7,532 nt of DNA from Dehalococcoidia bacterium (GCA_029859145.1 JAOUDT010000051.1:1-7532); one strand, 5' to 3'; positions 1-5,435 are shown, counted from the first letter of the stretch. Translations and numbers: made by a program. Notes: generated from the letters alone by a model not told the origin.

Positions 1-267
1 TATGACCGTACGGATTATCATATCTCGATGGCTAAACGTCAGGCGATTGTGCACCGACTAAGCTCCAGTCCGCCGGCCACCCTGGCTGCTGCAAAAGTGA
101 CTCAAATAGATGCCACAGATGGTTTTCGCTTCTTCCTTGGCGACGAGTCCTGGCTGCTAATCCGCTTTTCCGGTACGGAACCGCTGGTCCGCATCTATGC
201 TGAAGCCGAAAGCTTGCAGAGGGCCAGGAAGCTGTTGGATGAGGGTAGGAAGCTGATAGGCTTCTAA
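1..267 (+). CDS. Phosphoglucomutase/phosphomannomutase family protein, C-terminal fragment (5' end outside window)
   Basis: Frame 1 is open from the first base to the TAA at 265-267, giving 88 residues with no start in the window before an internal ATG at 28, so this is the tail of a longer gene. The fragment shows the C-terminal domain of the alpha-D-phosphohexomutase superfamily: a D-G pair followed by a W-x-L-x-R-F-S-G-T-E-P-L-x-R-I-Y-x-E-A block (about residues 40-67). In this family that block is the phosphate-binding loop of domain 4, which grips the substrate phosphate while the phosphoserine in domain 1 (not visible here) does the transfer. The usual proline in R-P-S-G-T-E-P is phenylalanine here, a conservative-looking change. 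Such enzymes interconvert hexose 1- and 6-phosphates in the cytosol for glycogen, nucleotide-sugar or envelope synthesis. The exact sugar cannot be told from this part. The ending R-I-Y-x-E-A fits PGM/PMM better than GlmM. Confidence 0.85.
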   Translation, partial: YDRTDYHISMAKRQAIVHRLSSSPPATLAAAKVTQIDATDGFRFFLGDESWLLIRFSGTEPLVRIYAEAESLQRARKLLDEGRKLIGF

Positions 268-325
268 AGCGACTGGAGAGAAGCTCAGGATTAGCTACTG
301 TACGGTTTCTCGACTCTTTTATCCC

Positions 326-349
326 CTCGGCCAAAAGTGTGATTGACAG
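326..349. repeat. Intergenic repeat copy 1 (C-C-AAAAGTG core)
   Basis: The non-coding stretch CTCGGCCAAAAGTG followed by GATTGACAG has an imperfect second copy at 4323-4343 in the same orientation. The two share CTCG, then CCAAAAGTG, GAT and ACAG, and differ by one substitution and two short gaps. Read on the minus strand, the pattern TGTCAAT..ACTTTTGGCCGAG recalls the repeated subterminal sequences at the ends of IS21-family elements. That is recollection and inference, since no transposase is present. Chance similarity is possible. Confidence 0.25.
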
Positions 350-372
350 GGATGATTTCCAGCTTTCGGTGG

Positions 373-408
373 GCAAAGCTTTGCAGCGAAATCGCAATAG
401 ATTTCGCT
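373..408. repeat. Perfect palindrome abutting a 9-bp inverted repeat upstream of the por promoter
   Basis: Positions 373-384 read GCAAAGCTTTGC, a perfect 12-base palindrome. Directly next to it, 385-393 (AGCGAAATC) and 400-408 (GATTTCGCT) form a perfect 9-bp inverted repeat around a 6-base spacer GCAATA. In addition, AGCTTT at 361-366 could pair with AAAGCT at 375-380. No T-run follows on either strand, so this is not a standard intrinsic terminator. It lies about 40-70 bases upstream of the -35 box at 445, a position where regulator-binding sites are common. Alternatively it may be a 3'-end structure of the upstream mutase transcript. Confidence 0.45.
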
Positions 409-444
409 CCGGGGCGGTAACGTGTTCTAGTGGGTTGCCTGTGT

Positions 445-472
445 TTGACATATGCGGCTGATGAGCTATAGT
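445..472 (+). promoter_or_regulatory. Sigma70-type promoter of the 2-oxoacid oxidoreductase operon
   Basis: TTGACA at 445-450 is a perfect -35 box. TATAGT at 467-472, five of six matches to TATAAT, follows after a 16-base spacer. Transcription would start near 479, giving a leader of about 64 bases before the gamma-subunit ATG at 543. A small hairpin (TGCGA 479-483, loop AGC, TCGCA 487-491) would sit at the very 5' end of that transcript. The call rests on sequence match and position only. Confidence 0.7.
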
Positions 473-542
473 ATATGCTGCGAAGCTCGCAACGGCGAAC
501 AGCGGTTCCAAGTCTGACGTAATCATAAGACATTATCTGTGG

Positions 543-1118
543 ATGCAAGACTATTATGAAGTTAGGTGGCATGGGCGGGGTGGTCAGGGAGCGATAACAG
601 CGGCCAAGATTTTGGCGCAAGCAGCCTACCTTGAAGGCTATCACGGGGTAACTGCGGCACCATCGTTTGGTGCTGAGAGGCGAGGGGCTCCGGTCAGTGC
701 CTCAACGAGGATTGCCCGGCAGACAATCAGGATTGTATCCCAGGTGGAAACGCCCAATGTAGTGGTAGTTCTGGACTATACCCTGCTGAGATACGACGAA
801 GTAACGAGTGGGCTGGTGAAAGGAGGATGGCTGGTCGTGAACTCCCGGCGACATCCCAAGGAACTTGACCTTGGAGGTGAGTTCAACATCGCTACCGCTG
901 ATGCGACTGAGGTATGCTCAAGCCTGGGTCTGATAGTAGCGGGCGTAACAGTTGTGAATACGGCGATACTGGGTGCATTTATCCGTGCTACTGAAGCGGT
1001 AAGCATGGCAAGTATAGAGAAGGCAATAAGAGAGCGATTCTCCGACAGCAAGGTAGACATTAATCTCGCTGCAATTGCGCAGACCTATAAGATAACGAAG
1101 CTTGGGAAAGTAGTGTGA
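543..1118 (+). CDS. porG: 2-oxoacid (pyruvate-type):ferredoxin oxidoreductase, gamma subunit
   Basis: This 191-residue protein is the gamma subunit of a four-subunit 2-oxoacid:ferredoxin oxidoreductase. The N-terminal H-G-R-G-G-Q-G (residues 10-16) is the family signature, and P-S-F-G-A-E-R-R-G-A-P-V (40-51) is the second conserved block. In the related one-chain pyruvate:ferredoxin oxidoreductases the equivalent domain helps bind CoA and seals the active site. The size matches stand-alone gamma subunits (about 180-200 residues). It is the first gene of the operon, and delta follows after 9 bases. ATG 543 is the obvious start because the signature begins ten residues in, but only a weak Shine-Dalgarno-like CTGTGG precedes it. 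The symbol follows the family convention. Pyruvate as substrate is likely but not proven, since other 2-oxoacid and arylglyoxylate enzymes look alike. Confidence 0.9.
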   Translation: MQDYYEVRWHGRGGQGAITAAKILAQAAYLEGYHGVTAAPSFGAERRGAPVSASTRIARQTIRIVSQVETPNVVVVLDYTLLRYDEVTSGLVKGGWLVVNSRRHPKELDLGGEFNIATADATEVCSSLGLIVAGVTVVNTAILGAFIRATEAVSMASIEKAIRERFSDSKVDINLAAIAQTYKITKLGKVV

Positions 1119-1127
1119 CAGCAAACC

Positions 1128-1436
1128 ATGGGAACCAGGGATTGCCAACACATATGCGACGAATCGTCACCGGCTGTTGGAGAAGCAGGTAAGACAGGTG
1201 AATGGCGTGACTCATTTCCTGTTATAGACCAGGAAAAGTGTCTCCCCGCTCGACAAAACAAGCCTTCCTGTTTTCTGTGCTGGCTCTATTGCCCGGATGC
1301 CGTTGTTAGTAGAACCATACCCATCCGGATAGATATGGAGTACTGCAAAGGTTGCGGAATATGCGCGCAGATATGTCCAGTACATGCCATAAGCATGGCA
1401 AATGAGGCAGGGTTCTGTCGCGACAAGACGGATTGA
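1128..1436 (+). CDS. porD: 2-oxoacid:ferredoxin oxidoreductase, delta (2x[4Fe-4S] ferredoxin-like) subunit
   Basis: This 102-residue subunit carries two ferredoxin-type cluster motifs and passes electrons between the catalytic beta subunit and soluble ferredoxin. The block K-T-G-E-W-R (22-27) followed by F-P-V-I-D-x-E-K-C (30-38) is the usual PorD lead-in. The second motif is standard: C73-x2-C76-x2-C79-x3-C83-P. The first is unusual: C38-x9-C48-x2-C51-x3-C55-P, with seven extra residues (within L-P-A-R-Q-N-K-P-S) between the first and second cysteine, where most ferredoxins have two. All four ligands remain, so two clusters are still plausible. Three extra cysteines (6, 10, 97) lie outside the motifs. 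ATG 1128 is nine bases after the gamma stop, without a clear Shine-Dalgarno. The stop TGA at 1434-1436 is followed at once, in the same frame, by the GTG of the alpha gene. Confidence 0.88.
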   Translation: MGTRDCQHICDESSPAVGEAGKTGEWRDSFPVIDQEKCLPARQNKPSCFLCWLYCPDAVVSRTIPIRIDMEYCKGCGICAQICPVHAISMANEAGFCRDKTD

Positions 1437-2672
1437 GTGATACTGTTGAACAAGAAGATAGCCAGAAAAGCTGACACTTGGATACTCGATGGCAATCGTG
1501 CTGCGGCTCAAGGGGCGAAGCTCAGCCGTGTTCAGGTGATCGCTGCCTATCCTATTACACCCCAGTCACCAGTAACGGAAAGGCTGTCGGAATTTGTCGA
1601 AAAGCGCGAACTCGATGCTCAGTACATTGCCGTCGAGAGCGAGCACAGTGCCCTGGCCGTGTGCACTTCCGCTTCCATGGTGGGAGCCAGGACCTTTACT
1701 GCCACCAGTTCGCATGGGTTGGCTTACATGCATGAGATGTTGCATTGGGCTGCTGGGGCACGTCTCCCAGTCGTGCTGGCCTGCGTAAACCGCGCTATTG
1801 GAGCGCCCTGGAATGTGCTGAATGACCAGCAGGACTCTGTATCCCAACGAGACACCGGTTGGATACAAGTATATGCTCGAAACAATCAGGAGATATTGGA
1901 CTCGATAATCCAGGCCTATAGGATTGCTGAGTCGATATATGTGCCTGTTATGGTCTGCTACGACGGTTATGTCTTATCTCACACCGAAATGCCGGTGGAT
2001 GTCCCATCACAGGAGGCTGTGGACAGGTTTCTGCCCCGGTACAAACCACACACGATACTAGACCCAGCCAACCCCAAAAACTATAACCTGGTGACGCTGG
2101 CCAATCCCAGGATTAACGCTGAGGGCGTGCTTTGCCACGGATACATGGAACTGCGGTATCTTCTACAGGAGGCCTTGCAGAACTCCCGAGAGACGATAGT
2201 CAAAGTGGGGCAAGAATTCGGAGAATTGTTTGGCAGAAGCTATGCCAGTATGTTTTGGGAAGACCGACTGGATGATGCCGACGTAGTCATTGTTGCCATG
2301 GGCAGTCTAGCCATGGAGGCAATAGTAGCTGCAGACATGCTTCGAGAGGGCGGACACAAAGTAGGTGTTCTGGGATTGAGAGTATTCAGGCCATTCCCCA
2401 AGGCGGAGTTGGCGAGGGCACTCGAGAAGTCCCGTCTAGTTGTCATTTTCGACAAGAATATCAGCTACGGCCTGGAAGGAGCCACTTGCTCGGAGATAAA
2501 ATCAGCGCTCTACGGAAGTCCTGCAAGAGCGGTAATACGAGACTTCATTGTCGGACTGGGTGGTCGTGACGTTAAAGCCAGGGAGATGGCGGATGCGGTG
2601 AAAAGATCGTTGTTGTCAGTGAATGAAGGCGATCTAAACAGAGAATATGCCGAATGGATATGTGCTATTTGA
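1437..2672 (+). CDS. porA: 2-oxoacid:ferredoxin oxidoreductase, alpha subunit
   Basis: This 411-residue alpha subunit forms part of the thiamine-diphosphate active site together with beta. Family blocks in order: Y-P-I-T-P-Q-S-P (38-45); V-E-S-E-H-S-A (66-72), whose glutamate is expected to activate the thiamine aminopyrimidine; and N-D-Q-Q-D-S-V-S-Q-R-D-T-G-W (129-142). A C-terminal domain with V-V-I-V-A-M-G-S and L-R-V-F-R-P-F-P lies at about 280-320. The length is typical (about 390-415). The start is uncertain: GTG 1437 touches the delta stop (TGAGTG), and TTG 1446 is preceded by the weakly Shine-Dalgarno-like GAGTGA at 1435-1440. There is no ATG before residue 81. Either choice leaves the domain intact, and translation is probably coupled to delta. 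The N-D-Q-Q-D and Q-R-D-T-G-W wording resembles both pyruvate and phenylglyoxylate enzymes, so the substrate stays open. Confidence 0.9.
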   Translation: MILLNKKIARKADTWILDGNRAAAQGAKLSRVQVIAAYPITPQSPVTERLSEFVEKRELDAQYIAVESEHSALAVCTSASMVGARTFTATSSHGLAYMHEMLHWAAGARLPVVLACVNRAIGAPWNVLNDQQDSVSQRDTGWIQVYARNNQEILDSIIQAYRIAESIYVPVMVCYDGYVLSHTEMPVDVPSQEAVDRFLPRYKPHTILDPANPKNYNLVTLANPRINAEGVLCHGYMELRYLLQEALQNSRETIVKVGQEFGELFGRSYASMFWEDRLDDADVVIVAMGSLAMEAIVAADMLREGGHKVGVLGLRVFRPFPKAELARALEKSRLVVIFDKNISYGLEGATCSEIKSALYGSPARAVIRDFIVGLGGRDVKAREMADAVKRSLLSVNEGDLNREYAEWICAI

Positions 2673-2675
2673 AGG
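2671..2675 (+). promoter_or_regulatory. Ribosome-binding site that favours the ATG at 2686 for the beta subunit
   Basis: GAAGG lies 10 bases before ATG 2686. The alternative in-frame ATG at 2647, inside the alpha gene, has no comparable purine-rich site before it. The residues it would add are not part of the conserved domain. Confidence 0.45.
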
Positions 2676-2685
2676 CGATTATGCG

Positions 2686-3594
2686 ATGAAGACTACTGCC
2701 GTCAACATTACCGAAAAGGAATATCTGCTGCCGGGTAATAGGACCTGCCCTGGCTGTGCGCTGTCGCTCGCGTACCGTTACATTCTAAAGGCACTGGAGG
2801 GGCAGGTCATTGTGACAGTGCCAGCCAGTTGTCTTACAGTACTACATGGTATGTATCCCGTGACATCTGTCACTGTTCCCTGTGTAAATACGCCGTTTGC
2901 CACCACTGCAGCATCAGCCACTGGCTTGGTTGCCGGGCTGAAAGCTTTGGGCAAAGAAGGGTTGACCGTACTGGCTGTTGCTGGTGATGGTGGGACACAT
3001 GACATTGGAATCCAAGCATTGAGCGCCGCTGCGGAAAGGCAGACTGATTTTCTTTATATCTGCTACGACAATGAGGGCTATATGAACACTGGCAATCAGC
3101 GCTCGGGGTCGACGCCACTGGGTGCGATTTCAGGCACTACGCCTATTGTGGGCAAGCAGCAGAACCAGAAAGACATAGCGGCCATAATGGAGGCCCATGG
3201 CATCCCTTATGTTGCTACCGCAAATGCCTCCTATCCCCTGGACCTCTATGAAAAAGTCAGGAAAGCCAAGATGATACGAGGGACTAGGTTCATACATGTG
3301 TTCGTACCCTGTTCCCCGGGGTGGGGGTTTCCCTTCAGTGAAACCATCAAAATTGGCAGACTCGCTGTGGAAACGGGATGGGTGATACTTTACGAGGTCG
3401 AAGATGGTGTCTTCCGCCTCACTTCGGCGAGCGAGTCGATTGCTGAGAAGAGTAACCTGAAGCCGCTGAGAGAATATCTTGTGGAACAGGGGAGGTTCAA
3501 AAATATTACCGAAGAGCAGATTGGGATACTCCAGCGTTGGGTAAATGCCCGATGGAAGCGTTGCCTGGATCGGGCGGGCGATTCACAGTCTTGA
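2686..3594 (+). CDS. porB: 2-oxoacid:ferredoxin oxidoreductase, beta (thiamine-diphosphate and [4Fe-4S]) subunit
   Basis: From ATG 2686 this is 302 residues, the normal size for the catalytic beta subunit. It binds thiamine diphosphate through G-D-G-G (100-103) and N-E-G-Y-M-N-T-G (129-136), the magnesium-diphosphate motif of this family, followed by N-Q-R-S-G. The four cysteines expected to hold the proximal [4Fe-4S] cluster are present: C21 and C24 (C-P-G-C), C49 (A-S-C-L) and C209 (C-S-P-G-W). The enzyme decarboxylates a 2-oxoacid, or runs in reverse as a synthase, and delivers electrons through delta to ferredoxin. The gene starts 13 bases after the alpha stop. An earlier in-frame ATG at 2647 would add 13 residues and overlap alpha by 26 bases, but it has a poorer ribosome-binding site. 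No convincing intrinsic terminator follows. With gamma, delta and alpha this completes the enzyme. Confidence 0.92.
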   Translation: MKTTAVNITEKEYLLPGNRTCPGCALSLAYRYILKALEGQVIVTVPASCLTVLHGMYPVTSVTVPCVNTPFATTAASATGLVAGLKALGKEGLTVLAVAGDGGTHDIGIQALSAAAERQTDFLYICYDNEGYMNTGNQRSGSTPLGAISGTTPIVGKQQNQKDIAAIMEAHGIPYVATANASYPLDLYEKVRKAKMIRGTRFIHVFVPCSPGWGFPFSETIKIGRLAVETGWVILYEVEDGVFRLTSASESIAEKSNLKPLREYLVEQGRFKNITEEQIGILQRWVNARWKRCLDRAGDSQS

Positions 3595-3757
3595 AACTGG
3601 CTCTATATTATTTTGGCAGTGTATTCCAAAAAATAGCTTAAATTGAATTTCCTAGCGGCGTTTCGCGTAGCTCGGATGTGATGGGCTAAAAATGAGCGCC
3701 GCCGCCGTGGACACTAACAATGCCAAGTTCTTCTTCGGCGGCAAATAATTCACCAGT
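3595..3757. other. Non-coding stretch after the por operon with a GC-rich core
   Basis: AT-rich flanks surround a GC-rich patch at about 3651-3745. A weak AT-rich stem (TTTTGG 3611-3616 with CCAAAA 3626-3631) follows the beta gene but lacks a T-tract. GCCGCCG at 3698-3704 is complementary to CGGCGGC at 3736-3742. Very short reading frames exist on both strands: 18 codons from ATG 3692 on plus, and 30 codons from TTG 3744 on minus. I cannot support either as a gene. Confidence 0.4.
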
Positions 3758-4240
3758 TCAGCTCGTTCTATGAATAGCTTGATTGGACGCTTTTAATAAA
3801 TAGTTTTTGCCACTCTTTAAATCTACGATTCTAACTACAACATCAACGCTAATTCCCGGTTCCCATTTTGGACCATCCCAACCAACCTTCTCTAGAGTAT
3901 CTCCTATTGTAGAGCCTTCCCGACTGGCAAGTTCTGTTTCCCAAATTTCTATACCTTTTACTACCCATAGTCGAGTTGCATCAATTTTTGACGAAATAGC
4001 TGTTTCCCTGGGAGCTTTTACTTTGACAAGAGCCACTAACGGCCTCCCATCCGGCGGAGAAGGTGGGAAAAAGTCACGCTGCAAGTACGTTTCTAATGTA
4101 TATTCGGTGCCATTTATTTCAATTCTTTCTGACGCCGTCTGTAAATCTTGGAGAGATACTATTGACGGCGTCAAAGGAATGCCAACGAGAATAATAACTA
4201 GGCAAATGGGTAAAATTATAACAAATCCTTTTCGGCCCAT
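3758..4240 (-). CDS. Hypothetical membrane-anchored or secreted protein, 160 residues
   Basis: I do not recognise the family. The protein begins with G-R-K-G, then a hydrophobic run at about residues 6-24 (F-V-I-I-L-P through G-I-P-L). That fits an N-terminal membrane anchor or uncleaved signal with the rest outside the cell. The remaining 130 or so residues are polar and rich in beta-forming stretches, with P-P-S-P-P-D-G-R-P-L (about 58-67), L-W-V-V-K-G-x-E-I-W-E-T-E and G-P-K-W-x-P-G-x-S-V-D-V-V-V-R-I-V-D. This suggests a beta-sandwich domain; there are no cysteines after the N-terminal anchor and no catalytic signature. Base composition is low: three sampled 60-base lines hold 28, 22 and 23 G+C, against about 33 in a sampled alpha-subunit line. 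ATG 4240 has no Shine-Dalgarno and is the only ordinary start, although the frame stays open upstream into the tRNA. Reading frame length and protein character support a real gene, but function is unknown. Confidence 0.6.
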   Translation of the reverse strand: MGRKGFVIILPICLVIILVGIPLTPSIVSLQDLQTASERIEINGTEYTLETYLQRDFFPPSPPDGRPLVALVKVKAPRETAISSKIDATRLWVVKGIEIWETELASREGSTIGDTLEKVGWDGPKWEPGISVDVVVRIVDLKSGKNYLLKASNQAIHRTS

Positions 4241-4322
4241 ACGATTGATTACAGTAAGTGTAGTTTTCCGACCTTTATGACTAGAAAATTCATTTTGCCC
4301 TTGTTTATAAACGCATTTCGTT

Positions 4323-4343
4323 CTCGCCCAAAAGTGGATACAG
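4323..4343. repeat. Intergenic repeat copy 2 (C-C-AAAAGTG core)
   Basis: CTCGCCCAAAAGTGGATACAG is a shorter, imperfect copy of the sequence at 326-349 in the same orientation. It lies between the tRNA-Ser trailer and the unknown membrane protein gene. The two copies bracket the whole por operon. Origin from an insertion-sequence end is possible but unproven. Confidence 0.25.
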
Positions 4344-4347
4344 ATTG

Positions 4348-4370
4348 GCCGCCCAGCGAAGCGAGGCGGC
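4348..4370 (-). other. GC-rich hairpin in the tRNA-Ser 3' trailer
   Basis: GCCGCC (4348-4353) and GGCGGC (4365-4370) form a perfect 6-bp stem around an 11-base loop, six bases beyond the CCA end of the tRNA. No run of T follows on the minus strand, so it may be a processing or protective structure or a factor-dependent end, and not a classical intrinsic terminator. Confidence 0.35.
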
Positions 4371-4376
4371 TTCCAT

Positions 4377-4470
4377 TGGCGGAGGGAGAGGGATTCGAAC
4401 CCTCGACCCCGATTTTGCTCGGAGTAAGCGCTTAGCAGGCGCCCGCACTAGACCACTATGCGATCCCTCC
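4377..4470 (-). tRNA. tRNA-Ser (anticodon GCT, reads AGC/AGU), with encoded CCA
   Basis: On the minus strand the sequence folds as a complete class II tRNA. The acceptor stem is GGAGGGA with TCCCTCC, with discriminator G and genomic CCA at 4379-4377. The D stem is GCAT/GTGC. The anticodon stem is GGCGC/GCGCT with loop CTGCTAA, giving anticodon GCT. The long variable arm is a 7-bp stem, ACTCCGA with TCGGGGT. The T arm is GAGGG-TTCGAAT-CCCTC. The long variable arm and anticodon agree on serine. It charges with serine and decodes AGC and AGU. It lies downstream of greA on the same strand, with its own probable promoter. Confidence 0.96.
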
Positions 4471-4489
4471 AGTTCCTGCCGCTTAATTC

Positions 4490-4518
4490 ATTATGCCATA
4501 CGTCTCACGAATCAACAA
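4490..4518 (-). promoter_or_regulatory. Probable promoter of tRNA-Ser
   Basis: On the minus strand, TTGTTG (4518-4513) and CATAAT (4495-4490) are 17 bases apart. The -10 matches five of six and the -35 only the first three. The start would fall about 10-15 bases before the mature tRNA 5' end at 4470, a normal leader length. Confidence 0.45.
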
Positions 4519-4545
4519 ACCATGGAACTCTGTGCAGGCGAGGCT

Positions 4546-4568
4546 GACAAGGAGTAGCGTACCTTGTC
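4546..4568. repeat. 7-bp inverted repeat between greA and tRNA-Ser
   Basis: GACAAGG (4546-4552) and CCTTGTC (4562-4568) are perfect inverted repeats around a 9-base spacer, about 50 bases past the greA stop. No T-tract follows on either strand. It could mark the end of the greA transcript or stabilise its 3' end, but a classical terminator is not supported. Confidence 0.35.
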
Positions 4569-4616
4569 CCCTGCCCTAGTTGTTTGTACCTGCTAGTCTC
4601 TTCTCAGGCTGCGGGC

Positions 4617-5426
4617 TCACTTCTCCTTGCGTTCCGTTGACAGGGCCACAATGCTTTCAATGCGACAACGGAAGGTGCCAGCAGGCGCAGCAACTTCGAC
4701 TTTCTGTCCGATTTGTTTGCCCAGGATTGCTTTGCCCAGGGGAGAAGCAACAGAGAGTCTGCCCTTGACCGGATTTGCTTCCCGCGGGTCGACTAAAGTA
4801 TAGCTGAACTCCTTGTCTGAGGGTGACTCACGAAGTACTACTGTGTCCCCGAGTTTAGCCGTGGTCGTGTCGTGGTCTTCCCCCATTATCTTCGCTTGAT
4901 TCAGGGTTGACTCTATCTCCTTGATTCTTCCTTCCAGATGAGACTTTTGCTCTCTAGCTGCTGCCAGAGGGGCATTTTCGCGAAAGTCCTTGTCGGCGGC
5001 TGCTATCTGTATGTCCTCCATAACTTGAGCGCGTTGACTTTTCAGGTTGGCCAATTCTACCTCCAATTTCGCGTAGCCCTCTGCCGTTAATGTAACCTGG
5101 CCCTGATGACCACCCTGCCAAAAGACGGCCGTCTTTGAAGAAGTTTTTTTTGCCCTCAGGTGAGGAGCCAAGGCCAGGCTGCTGGAGCTCTTTTTCCGGA
5201 TGTAGGTAAGAAAGGACCTGAGAGGTTTGGCTGCAGGTGGGGTAATCTGTTCGCCGTAGCTAGCCACATCCACGGGACTGATGTCCTTCACCTGCCTGCT
5301 TGAGCCGAGCCATCTGACGAATTTGAGAATTTCTGCCTGCACCTTTCCCCTTTCTTCTAGTGGCAGATGTGCTAGAAAAGCATCGGCTGCTTCAGCAAGC
5401 GTCGAGGTACGCTCTATGTCTCCCAC
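4617..5426 (-). CDS. greA: GreA-family transcript-cleavage factor with an N-terminal recombinase-like SAM domain
   Basis: Residues from about 110 to 269 form a full GreA. A coiled-coil hairpin begins L-T-A-E-G-Y-A-K-L-E-x-E-L. Its tip D147-F-R-E150-N-A keeps the two acidic residues matching E. coli D41 and E44, which reach through the RNA polymerase secondary channel and stimulate cleavage of backtracked RNA. A C-terminal domain follows with G-D-T-V-V-L, S-P-L-G-K-A-I-L-G-K and A-P-A-G-T-F. The first 100 or so residues are extra: usual GreA is about 157 residues. The segment Q-A-E-I-L-K-F-V-R-W-L-G, D-I-S-P-V-D-V-A-S-Y and L-R-S-F-L-T-Y-I-R-K-K resembles the core-binding domain of tyrosine recombinases (inference by eye). 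A basic Ser/Lys-rich linker joins the two. The start GTG 5426 lies almost at the predicted transcription start. GTG 5342, behind GAAAGGGGAAAG, is an alternative that removes 28 residues. Confidence 0.88.
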   Translation of the reverse strand: MGDIERTSTLAEAADAFLAHLPLEERGKVQAEILKFVRWLGSSRQVKDISPVDVASYGEQITPPAAKPLRSFLTYIRKKSSSSLALAPHLRAKKTSSKTAVFWQGGHQGQVTLTAEGYAKLEVELANLKSQRAQVMEDIQIAAADKDFRENAPLAAAREQKSHLEGRIKEIESTLNQAKIMGEDHDTTTAKLGDTVVLRESPSDKEFSYTLVDPREANPVKGRLSVASPLGKAILGKQIGQKVEVAAPAGTFRCRIESIVALSTERKEK

Positions 5427-5435
5427 GAAGAGTGA

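Noticed and set aside
343..348. TTGACA as a second -35 box upstream of por
   Set aside because: No acceptable -10 box lies 16-18 bases downstream, so a match at this hexamer alone is not a promoter.
32..526. 164-codon minus-strand frame over the mutase tail and the intergenic region
   Set aside because: It lies opposite a recognisable mutase coding region and a promoter region, and its composition resembles no protein family.
3611..3631. Intrinsic terminator after the por operon
   Set aside because: The stem is AT-rich with only two GC pairs and is not followed by a T-run.
3807..4280. 157-codon plus-strand frame opposite the unknown membrane protein
   Set aside because: The minus-strand frame has a coherent hydrophobic anchor plus a beta-rich domain. 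The plus-strand frame lacks any coherent feature and is the likely shadow. Since the minus gene is itself unrecognised, this choice is less certain than the others.
4348..4380. tRNA-Ser 3' end as an active attachment site, with the ATTGGC repeats at 4344-4349 and 4375-4380
   Set aside because: The repeats are only six bases and 31 bases apart. No second copy of the tRNA 3' end and no integrase gene is present in the window.
4345..4557. 70-codon plus-strand frame across the tRNA region (with G-I-R-T-L-D-P-D-F-A-R)
   Set aside because: It is the antisense reading of tRNA-Ser. This is a well-known artefact peptide in automatic annotation.
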